From a virus: a stretch of DNA of 64,000 nt. The first letter of the stretch is position 1. The number at the start of each line of letters is the position of its first letter. The translations under genes were made by a program, and so were the position numbers. Under the pieces are notes generated by a model that had not been told where the DNA came from, searched no databases, and worked only from the letters and a program-made list of their open reading frames with translations. The stretch covers positions 34,489-98,488 of the IMG/VR virus record IMGVR_UViG_3300036820_000007. One strand, 5' to 3'. Below, piece after piece: positions 15,657 through 23,300 of this stretch.

Positions 15657-17195
15657 ATGACGCGCCAACCCGCTCTGCCCGTGCGCCCAGTTGCTGCCGC
15701 GGTACTCGCCGCTGCCGCTGCCGTCCTGCTCGCAGTTGCGCTGTCAGCCCCTCTGCCCGCTCAGGCTGCGGACTGGGGGGCGGTGGCGCTCGCGGCATGG
15801 TGCGGGGCGCTCCTGGCGGCATGCGCGGCGCTCAGCCACCGCAGCGGCGCCGGCCTGGCGCAGTGGAAACTTGGCTGCTGGTTCCTGCTGTGGTGCGCCC
15901 TGACGAGCGGCATTACGACCCTCACGCCGCTGACCGGGCTGGCGGCGCAGATCGGGCCGTCCAGCATCACCCGCGCCGAGTGGCTGACCGCCGTGGCAGC
16001 AGCAGCGATGGCGGCAGGCTACTGCGCCGTGCCCCGCCGGGGCGCCGTCGCGAAGGGTGGCCAGTTCATGCGGCGCATGGGTACCCGGCGCCCCGGCGTC
16101 ATCGCCGGCCCGCTGGCCCCGTGGCTGCTGTACGGTGCCGGGACCACGGCGAGGCTGGCTGCCGCCGTGCTGACCGGGCGCCTCGGTGACGCCGGCGACC
16201 CCGCCACGGCTGTCGTGTCCGCGGCCTGGTACCAGCAGGCCCTCGCCGACGCCGCTTACGCCTGCCCGCTCGCCGTCGCCGTCGCCGGGTTACGCGCGTT
16301 CCGCCAGCAGGCACCCGGCGCGAAGGCCGCACTCGCCGTCCTGCTCGCCGCCGAATGCGCGTTCTCCGCCGTGTCCGGCTCCAAGGGCGGCATCGTCACC
16401 GCCGCGGTGGCCGTAGCTATCTCCTATGCTTCAGCGGGCCGCAGGATGCCAGCGAGGCTCGTCCTTGGCGCAGTGGCGTTCTTCCTGGTCATCGTGATTC
16501 CGTTCACCGCCGCCTACCGTTCCGGGATCCATGGCGGCACGGCAGCCGCGGACGGGCAGCCTGCCGTGTCCCTCAGCCCGGCGCAGGCGGCCGCGCAGGC
16601 GCCCGCCATCGCCGGGAACGCACTCGCGGCAGCATCGCTGTCCACCCTCGGCGCGTCGGCAGGCTACCTCGGGCAGCGGCTCCAGGAGATCGACGCCCCC
16701 GCGATCGTCGTTCAGGAAACCCCGTCCCAGATCCCTTACACCAGCGCCGCCCAGCTGCCCGAAGCCCTCGCCGCCGACGTCATCCCCCGCGCCCTGTGGC
16801 CCGGCAAGCCCATCATCGACCCGGGGTACCAGTTCACCGTCGCCTACTACGGCGACGACCACCTCACCTACTCGGCGATCACGCCGCAGGCCGACCTGTG
16901 GCGCTACGGCGGCTGGGTTCCCGTCATCGCCGGCATGGCGCTGCTCGGATGGCTGATGCGCGTCCTGGACGACGTGCTCGACATCCGGCGTTATCCGCAG
17001 GCCGCACTGCTGGTGCTCCTGCTGTGGCCCATGCTGGCCGCACCGGAGGGGCCGTTCACTACCACACTGGCCGTACTGCCTGGCCTGGTGCTGACATGGC
17101 TCGTGGCCTGCGCCGCAGTGTTCCGCCGGGCACCCGTCTTCACGGCCCGCCTCGCAGGAGCAGCAGCCACAGAGAACCTGCAGCCCACGCCGTAA
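15657..17195 (+). CDS. Multi-pass membrane protein, O-antigen polymerase (Wzy)-like
   Basis: 512 residues with about 11-12 hydrophobic segments (e.g. AAVLAAAAAVLLAVALSA near the N-terminus; ARLVLGAVAFFLVIVIPFTAAY mid-protein; LVLLLWPMLAA and LAVLPGLVLTWLVACAAVF near the end). The long loop between the last membrane segments holds VIPRALWPGKP, close to the PR.LWP.KP signature of Wzy/oligosaccharide repeat-unit polymerases, and GSKGG precedes an earlier helix as in that family. Such enzymes join lipid-linked repeat units into surface polysaccharide at the outer face of the membrane. ATG 15657 is chosen, but the upstream site is weak. It lies after tail-fibre genes, so serotype conversion or superinfection exclusion is an inference. 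Confidence 0.75.
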   Translation: MTRQPALPVRPVAAAVLAAAAAVLLAVALSAPLPAQAADWGAVALAAWCGALLAACAALSHRSGAGLAQWKLGCWFLLWCALTSGITTLTPLTGLAAQIGPSSITRAEWLTAVAAAAMAAGYCAVPRRGAVAKGGQFMRRMGTRRPGVIAGPLAPWLLYGAGTTARLAAAVLTGRLGDAGDPATAVVSAAWYQQALADAAYACPLAVAVAGLRAFRQQAPGAKAALAVLLAAECAFSAVSGSKGGIVTAAVAVAISYASAGRRMPARLVLGAVAFFLVIVIPFTAAYRSGIHGGTAAADGQPAVSLSPAQAAAQAPAIAGNALAAASLSTLGASAGYLGQRLQEIDAPAIVVQETPSQIPYTSAAQLPEALAADVIPRALWPGKPIIDPGYQFTVAYYGDDHLTYSAITPQADLWRYGGWVPVIAGMALLGWLMRVLDDVLDIRRYPQAALLVLLLWPMLAAPEGPFTTTLAVLPGLVLTWLVACAAVFRRAPVFTARLAGAAATENLQPTP

Positions 17196-17485
17196 GGGCG
17201 CCCCAGAACAGCATCACCCACACGCATAAGCGGCTGCGGCCCTGACCCTCTAACCGCTCAGCCCACGCCACTGGCAGGCCTCCCTGTAAGCGCATGCCCG
17301 CTGACGCTACCGGTCACCACTCCGTCACGTCCGGTGACCACTGCAACACGGCCCCTCTGGAGAAAGACGCGAACCCTGGCGGGGCCCCTGGCTTCGTGGT
17401 CAGGTTCCCTGAGCGCGCCCTGTAGCAGCGTCCTTCCGGCCCGCCTCGCGCGGGCTTTTTTCTTGCCCCAGCCACAGGAGGTCGC
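17196..17485 (+). other. Gap between polymerase gene and tail genes
   Basis: No gene seen in 290 nt. It contains an inverted repeat GGTCACC (17312-17318) / GGTGACC (17333-17339), CGCATGCCCG at 17291-17300, and the hairpin/T6 element at 17439-17461. A promoter for the tail genes could lie here, but no clear -35/-10 pair was found. Confidence 0.5.
17439..17461 (+). terminator. Hairpin plus T6, copy of the repeated element before tail genes
   Basis: GCCCGC (17439-17444), 5-nt loop, GCGGGC (17450-17455), TTTTTT, then CTTGCCCC and an AGGAGG ribosome binding site for ATG 17486. Confidence 0.75.
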
Positions 17486-17749
17486 ATGCCCACGGTGCAC
17501 ACCGTCTTCGGTGACCAGGAAGTCCCCGAGGGCGAGGCGGCCGCGCTGAAAGCGCAGGGCCTGGCCCTTGATGCCGCACCCGCGTCCGAGCCACCGCCGG
17601 AGGACGTCGAGGTGCTCACCGTCTTCAGCGAGCTCCCCATGAAGATGCCAGCCGCTGAGGCGAAGGCCCTCGACGCCCAGGGACTCCTCGTGCACGACGA
17701 CCCGCCAGCCAAGTCACGCCGGGACGCCGGCAAGAAGGAGCAGGAGTAA
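17486..17749 (+). CDS. Small protein with internal duplication, tail region
   Basis: 87 residues made of two related halves: VHTVFGDQEVPEGEAAALKAQGLAL and VLTVFSELPMKMPAAEAKALDAQGLLV, then a basic tail KSRRDAGKKEQE. ATG 17486 is preceded by CAGGAGGTCGC. The repeated unit (strand, then EA..LKAQGL helix) resembles a small alpha/beta binding module. It abuts the next gene, so it belongs to the tail operon. Function unknown. Confidence 0.7.
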   Translation: MPTVHTVFGDQEVPEGEAAALKAQGLALDAAPASEPPPEDVEVLTVFSELPMKMPAAEAKALDAQGLLVHDDPPAKSRRDAGKKEQE

Positions 17750-18367
17750 ATGGCCGCCCAGACGCTGACCTCGACGACGCTGGCCACCGACGGGACGGGT
17801 ACCAACCTGACGGCCCTGCTGGCCGCTCCCACCGCCACGGCGGTGAGCTTCCAGAACACCCTGAACACCATCCTGGTCGTTTCCGCAGGTGCGGCGATCA
17901 CCACCACCGTCGCCTCTGGCTCCACCACCGGGGAGATCAGCACCATCGCGTCCTGGTCGTTCCCGTCGGCGGGCGTCCTGGACGTGGCCAGCAGTGCCAG
18001 CTTCCCGGCCTCAGGCACTGTGATCGTCACGACGTCCACCACTCCGGCCACGGTCACCTATACCGGGACGGGCTCGGGGACGCTGACCGGCTGCGCATAC
18101 GTCAGCGGCTCGGCCGCCGGGACCGTGACCACGACGACATCCACGGTCACCCTGGTGTCGGAAACGGTGACCGTGAACATCGAGGCCTTGATCGAGGGGC
18201 AGAGCGTGACGGCTTTCCCAGCGGTCACGCTCACCGCGTCAGATGTCTACACCTTCGGTCCGTTCCACTCCGTCCTGGATGCCCCCGGCGGGAACACCAT
18301 GCAGGTCTCCTTGTCGTCGATCTCGAACGTCACGCTCGGGCTGATCACCATCCCCGGTGTCTATTAA
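17750..18367 (+). CDS. Virion protein, paralogue of next gene with inserted beta domain
   Basis: 205 residues. The ends match the 119-residue protein at 18437 closely (TLATDGTGTNLTALLAAPTA at the start; TVNIEALIEGQSV and FGPFHSVLDAPGGNTMQV at the end). The difference is an extra ~85 residues (about 45-130, VLDVASSASFPASGTVIV...TVTYTGTGSGTLTGC) of the Ser/Thr-rich beta type common as an inserted domain in actinophage tail proteins. Probably a tail-tube-associated or collar protein. ATG 17750 directly follows the previous stop. Confidence 0.75.
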   Translation: MAAQTLTSTTLATDGTGTNLTALLAAPTATAVSFQNTLNTILVVSAGAAITTTVASGSTTGEISTIASWSFPSAGVLDVASSASFPASGTVIVTTSTTPATVTYTGTGSGTLTGCAYVSGSAAGTVTTTTSTVTLVSETVTVNIEALIEGQSVTAFPAVTLTASDVYTFGPFHSVLDAPGGNTMQVSLSSISNVTLGLITIPGVY

Positions 18368-18386
18368 CCCGGCTCATTTCGCACTG

Positions 18387-18407
18387 GCCCGTAAAGCGGG
18401 CTTTTTT
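18387..18407 (+). terminator. Hairpin plus T6 between the two paralogues
   Basis: GCCCG (18387-18391), TAAAG loop, CGGGC (18397-18401), TTTTTT, CTTGCCCGG, then GAAGGAG before ATG 18437. Confidence 0.75.
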
Positions 18408-18436
18408 CTTGCCCGGACCACGAAGGAGCTGGCCCC

Positions 18437-18796
18437 ATGACCGCTGCCCAGACGCTGACCGCTACGGCGCTCGCGACCGATGGCACTGGCACCAACCTCA
18501 CCGCCCTGCTCTCGGCCCCGACGAGCACGACGCTGAGCTTCCAGAACACTTTGAACACGGTGCTGCTGGTCCAGCCGGCCGCCTCGGCGGAGACGGTAAC
18601 GGTGAACATCGAGGCCCTGATCGAGGGTCAGTCGGTGTCGAGCTTTCCGGCCGAGACGCTGACCAGCACGGACCTGTACAGCTTCGGCCCGTTCCACTCG
18701 GTGCTCGACGCCCCCGGCGGCAACACGATGCAGGTCACGCTGTCGACGACCACGAACATCACCGTCGGCCTGGTCACGATTCCCGGCGTCTACTAA
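18437..18796 (+). CDS. Virion protein, short paralogue
   Basis: 119 residues. It lacks the inserted domain of its upstream neighbour but is otherwise collinear with it and clearly homologous. Each copy has its own hairpin/T6 element and its own strong ribosome binding site, so both are meant to be made in quantity. The place just before the tail tube gene suggests tail or neck structure. No named family recognised. Confidence 0.75.
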   Translation: MTAAQTLTATALATDGTGTNLTALLSAPTSTTLSFQNTLNTVLLVQPAASAETVTVNIEALIEGQSVSSFPAETLTSTDLYSFGPFHSVLDAPGGNTMQVTLSTTTNITVGLVTIPGVY

Positions 18797-18811
18797 ACCC
18801 CTTTGGCCTTG

Positions 18812-18832
18812 GCCCGCGCTGCGGGCTTTTTT
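18812..18832 (+). terminator. Hairpin plus T6 before the major tail protein gene
   Basis: GCCCGC (18812-18817), GCT loop, GCGGGC (18821-18826), TTTTTT, CATGCCCG, then TAGGAG before ATG 18862. Confidence 0.75.
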
Positions 18833-18861
18833 CATGCCCGTAAACGGACATTAGATAGGAG

Positions 18862-19452
18862 ATGGTTAAAATCGCCATCACTCCCTTCAATATATGCCAA
18901 GGCCCCGCAACCCTCTATTGGGGCGCATTTGGGACAACTGAGCCACTGGACTCGGCTGTCACCTCAACGCCCGGCGCGGGATGGACTGACGTCGGCGGCA
19001 CCGCGGACGACACGCCCGTGGTGCTCGAGGTGGACCTGACCTACACGGACCAGGCTGTGGACCAGCTGGTCGACCCGGTGGGCGGCCGCCTCACCAAGCG
19101 CATGGTTCAGATCACTGCGTCCATGGAAGAGGCGACGCTCAACAACCTGACGGTGGCCACCAACCAGCTGACGTCGCAGACCACTCAGGCGACCTATTCG
19201 ACGCTGGATCCGCTGACCACGTCGTCCGCCACGCAGCCGTCGTATACGGCCTTCATCATCGACGGCTGGGCGCCCACGCTGAACACGGGCGCGGCGGCCA
19301 AGCGGCGCATCATCGTGCGCAAGTGCCTGACCTCCAGCAAGATCGCGCTGTCGTACGAAAAGAGCAAGCCTGTCCTTTTTGCGACAACTTGGACCGCCTA
19401 TTATGTTTCGGCCAGTATACCACTGTATCACATAATTGACGCCACTGCGTAG
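18862..19452 (+). CDS. Major tail (tube) protein
   Basis: 196 residues. ITPFNICQGPATLYWGAFGTTEP...WTDVGGTADDTPVVLEVDLTYTDQAVDQLVDPVGGRLTKRMVQITASMEEATLNNL is the recognisable pattern of siphovirus tail tube proteins: small barrel, TDQA.. loop, MEEATL helix. It lies directly before the assembly chaperones and tape measure. It polymerises around the tape measure to form the tube. Start ATG 18862, TAGGAG 5 nt upstream. The 3' end (19370-19450) has more A/T-rich codons than its neighbours. Confidence 0.85.
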   Translation: MVKIAITPFNICQGPATLYWGAFGTTEPLDSAVTSTPGAGWTDVGGTADDTPVVLEVDLTYTDQAVDQLVDPVGGRLTKRMVQITASMEEATLNNLTVATNQLTSQTTQATYSTLDPLTTSSATQPSYTAFIIDGWAPTLNTGAAAKRRIIVRKCLTSSKIALSYEKSKPVLFATTWTAYYVSASIPLYHIIDATA

Positions 19453-19593
19453 GTATGTCCGTTTTTGACATCCACGCTTCTCTTCCTGCTCTATCCACCG
19501 CCTGCCGCAGCCTACGCCGCTGCGGCAGGCGTTCTGCTTACCGCCGTTCTCGCCGAGCTGCTTTCCGGGGCCTGGCGATCTGAGAGGAACCCC

Positions 19594-20007
19594 ATGACCG
19601 CCGAAGTGCGCGCTATGCCGCGCCCCGGTCCAGAGGAAGAGCCGGCCGACGCGCCGCAGATCCTGCGGCTGAAGACCGCCCCGAAAGGGGCCAAGCGCAA
19701 GCGCGAGACCCTCTTCTACATCGACGACGTTGAGTACAGCGTCGAAGTCCACCCCTCGCCGGCGCGATCGCTGAAGTACCTGAAGCTGATGCGCGACGAA
19801 GGCGCTGACATCGCCACCCAGTACATGCTCGAGAACTTGCTCGGCACCGAGGGCTACCAGGCGCTCATGGAGTACGAGGACCTGACCGACGAGCAGTTCG
19901 AGCAGGTGGTCACCGCCGCCAGCAAGATCATGCTGGGATCGTTCGAAGGCCCAAAAGAGCAGCAGAAGAGGCCGCAGCGCCGGTCGCGTGGGTCCTCTCG
20001 TACCTAG
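19594..20007 (+). CDS. Tail assembly chaperone (gpG-like)
   Basis: 137 residues. Acidic/Pro start, then RETLFYIDDVEYSVEVHPSPARSLKYLKLMRDEGADIATQYMLENLLGTEGYQALMEYEDLTDEQFEQVV, which is the actinophage gpG-type chaperone. It coats the tape measure during tail assembly. ATG 19594 has GAGAGGAAC upstream. Ribosomes are expected to slip at CCCAAAA (19950-19956) to make a longer form with the following frame. The in-frame product ends in a basic QRRSRGSSRT tail. Confidence 0.85.
   Translation: MTAEVRAMPRPGPEEEPADAPQILRLKTAPKGAKRKRETLFYIDDVEYSVEVHPSPARSLKYLKLMRDEGADIATQYMLENLLGTEGYQALMEYEDLTDEQFEQVVTAASKIMLGSFEGPKEQQKRPQRRSRGSSRT
19950..19956 (+). other. -1 programmed frameshift site CCCAAAA
   Basis: C CCA AAA in the reading frame of the chaperone gene fits X XXY YYZ. 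A -1 slip re-pairs CCC/AAA and enters the downstream frame, which is open to 20372. Its place near the end of gpG, just before the tape measure, is the classical one. Confidence 0.85.
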
Positions 20008-20372
20008 ACGACGTCTGCTCAGACCTGAGCGTCTTCCACGGCATCCGTGACGCAGGCGAAGAACTCGACGGGCCCACCTTTTTTGCCCTGGCCATCCGGC
20101 TGCCCGCCTATCAGGGGGCCATGGCCGCCCGGCTGGCGAACGAAATCGCCGAAGAAGAGCAGGCAAGCCCATCCGTGCGCGCGGCCGTGCCGAGGTCTTC
20201 GCCGGGCGCGCCCAGCGGCAGCGGGGGAGACGCGGCCGCCCGGTTCCGGGCCCAGGCGAGCGCGCCCATCGCCACTGCGGCAGAACTCGCGTCCATGTCC
20301 GCGCCGGTGGGCAGTATGCCGGCCCTCGGGGACGTAGTTCAGGTGAAGGCGCCCGGGGCCGGCTCCCCGTAA
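19956..20372 (+). CDS. Tail assembly chaperone frameshift extension (gpGT-like)
   Basis: After slippage the frame continues EEAAAPVAWVLSYLDDVCSDLSVFHGIRDAGEELDGPTFFALAIRLPAYQGAMAARL and then a Pro/Ala/Ser-rich end, giving a total of about 259 residues when fused to the first 121 codons of gpG. The YLDDVCSDLSVFH..RD pattern is typical of the T part. There is no usable ribosome binding site for independent initiation at ATG 20121, which supports frameshifting. Confidence 0.82.
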   Translation, partial: RAAEEAAAPVAWVLSYLDDVCSDLSVFHGIRDAGEELDGPTFFALAIRLPAYQGAMAARLANEIAEEEQASPSVRAAVPRSSPGAPSGSGGDAAARFRAQASAPIATAAELASMSAPVGSMPALGDVVQVKAPGAGSP

Positions 20373-20378
20373 GAGGGG

Positions 20379-23300
20379 GTGCTTGCGATCCCGGACGGAT
20401 TTCGCATCGCTAGCGCGTACGTAGATGTCAGCCTTAATCAGGACGAACTGCTGCGCCAGCTCGGCGAAGTCGAAGCCGAACTCGACGACCTGACGGCAAC
20501 GGTCAAGTTCGACATCGACCAGAGCAGCCTGGCGGACGCGATCGAGAAAGCCAAGCAGGAGTTTGCGTCCCAGGCTGCCGGGATGCCTGTCGGGTTCGAC
20601 ATCTCCGCGGCGAGTGTCGCCAAGGCCATCGAGGACGCGAAGGAACTCTTCAGGGCCGCGGGCGTGGCCATGCCGGTCACATTCAATGTGATGCAGCGCA
20701 GCATGGGCGCTGCAGTTTCTGCGGCAAAGGCGTACTTCAGGGCGAACCCGGCGATTATGCCGGTCACATTCAGCGTGACGCAGCGCAGCATGCAAGCTGC
20801 CCGCTCTGCCGCGAATGCGTACTTCAGGGCGAACCCAGTGTCGGTTCCGCTGACGTTCGATGTCAGCCTCGCCAGCCTGGCGAGGGCCACCTTCGGGATA
20901 TCCCGGTTCGTCAACGGGCTCTCGGTTCTCACCGGAAGGGCCTACGACGCCACCGGCGCCCTGGTGGTGCTGGACGCAGAACTGGATCGCAAGCAGGCCG
21001 CGCTTGCGGGGACCGCTTTCGACGCGGGCGCCCTCGGTGCCGTTATCGCCGCCCTGAAGGTCAGAACGGACGGCGCTACCGCAGCAGCCGCGCGCGGCGC
21101 GCGCGGCTGGACCATCTGGGGCCAGAACGCGGCCACTGTCATCCACTGGATCATCAGCGGATCGGCCGAACTGCTGGCGGTTCTGGTCCCGGCCACGGTC
21201 GCCGCTGGGGCGTGGGCATTCGCCTGGGTTCAGGGTGCGACCAACGTTTACCAGCACCTGAATGCCCTGTTTACCGCTACCGAAGCGCTTGGCCAGGCGT
21301 CTGGGCAGACGTATGGCGAAATGCTGGGCCTCAAAGGCGTCTGGCAGCAGATTCAGAACGAGGCTAACCCGGACGTCTACCAGGCGCTCGGGGGTGCCCT
21401 GAACGTCATTAAAGAGCAGTTTGGCGGTCTTGCTGAGACGGGCCTGCAGGTCGGCCAGGTATTCGACACGTTCATGGCCAAGCTGGTCTACGACTTCTCG
21501 GCCGCAGGGGGCGCTGGCCAGACCACGGACAAGATCCTGCAGAACATGATTCCTGACCTTACCCGGGTCGGGCAAGTGTTCGGGAACCTAGGGCATTTCA
21601 TTGCCTCCGCCGCCTCCCAGATGCCCGGGCTGGCCGAACTCCTCTTGCGCATCCTGGCGGATGGCATCGGTCTCGCATCGGCCCTTGCGCAACTGGCGGC
21701 CAGGTTCCAGGTCGCCGGCATTTCGATCCTCACCTTGGTCATGGGCCTGGAGGAATTCAACCGCTGGGGCTCCCTTATCGTGACCGTGCTGGGCAAGATG
21801 GGCCTCGCCACTGCCGAGCTCAGCGGCGGAACGGGCAGCTACTTCCTTGTCGGCGACCGGTTCCTCGGCATTCTCAAAAACATTTACGGCATCGTGCCAA
21901 ACCTGGCATTCGGGATCGCCAGCTTGGCCAGCAGAATCCCCTTGTTTGGTGCCGCAGTCGTGGGTGCCACGGATGACGTTGAGGCCGCAAGGGCCGCATT
22001 CATTGGCTGGATCGACGACCTGAGCGCTCTGCAGACGCTCGGGATTCTCGTGGTCGCCGTCGGCCTGGGCATCCTGATCGACAAGTGGGTTACGGCCACT
22101 TCGGCCGCTCAGAACTTCACGGCCGCGATCAACAAGCAGGTCGAGGCAGCCCGGGGGCTGAACACCCTCCCCGCCCTCGGTAATGCCCTGGACGATCTTA
22201 CCCAGAGGCTGAATCAGTCGCAGCATTCTGTCGCGGCGCTCCAGGCGTCGATGCCAGCGCTGGCGTCATCGACCACCAGGGCCGGGGTGGCTGCATACGG
22301 TTACCGGGCCGGGCTGGCAGCACAGGCCAGTGGCCTGGACACGGCCAGGGCGGCAAGCCAAACCTACCTGAAGTCGCTGGACCAGCAGGCCCAGAACGTG
22401 GGGCTCGCCACGCACAACGCCCAGATGCTGGCGAACACCTATCACATCTCGGTGCCAGCGGCGATGGCCCTGGCGGGTGCGGCGAACGTGTCGCTGGTCG
22501 GCCAGCTGAAGACCCAGAGCGGTGCATGGACTGCTGCGGGAGAGCAGATCCGCGACTACGTCACCGGCCTGGGTGCGATGGGCACCGCGTCCGGGATGGT
22601 CGGTAACGACATGCTGGCCCTGGCGATCCAGGAGGGCGAGCAGGGGACAAAGGTTGAGCAGCTCAACCAGGCCTGGGACTCGTTCATGCAGAACCTGACC
22701 GGCGGCACCTCGGACCTTGGCTCCTTTATCCAGGCCATGGGCAATCTGACCAATATCACCAACACCACGAAGTTCACCCTTTCGCAGTCGACCGAGGGAA
22801 TGTCGCTGTCGGTATCACAGTTCGCCAAGGCGCTGACCGGCACCAGCCAGACGTCCGCCCAGGCATGGCAGAACTTCGACCAAGTCCTCGGGTCGACGAT
22901 GCCGCAGCTTACGGACTGGTTCCGCATTGCCCAGGCGGAAGGGGCCGCTACCGGACCCCAGGTTTCCAAGTCCGTCCTGGACATGGCCGCGTCCCTGGTG
23001 AAGTACGCGGCCGACAGTAAGCCCGCGCAGGCTGAACTTCTCGGATTCGTCAATGCCGCTGGCATGAACATCCAGACCTTCCCTCAGCTGGAGAAGGCCA
23101 TCAAAGCCACGGGTGCCAGTACCGGGAATCTGTCGAAGAATGTCGATCAGGCCACGATCAAGATGGGCGACATGGCGCAGATCGCCCAGAATCTTGGCGA
23201 CGTTATGAACTCGCAGGTTACCAGTTCGATTTCCAATGCCTCGCTGAAAGCTTCTGGGTACTACAACGATGTAAAGAATCTGACCGAAGCCCTGCACGAC

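Noticed and set aside
15657-17195. Polymerase-like gene as an exosortase or ABC permease
   Set aside because: No Cys-Arg-His exosortase set and no ABC motifs; the PR.LWP.KP loop fits Wzy-type proteins better.
17312-17339. GGTCACC/GGTGACC inverted repeat as an operator
   Set aside because: Seven-bp arms 14 nt apart in GC-rich DNA are likely by chance; no promoter next to it.
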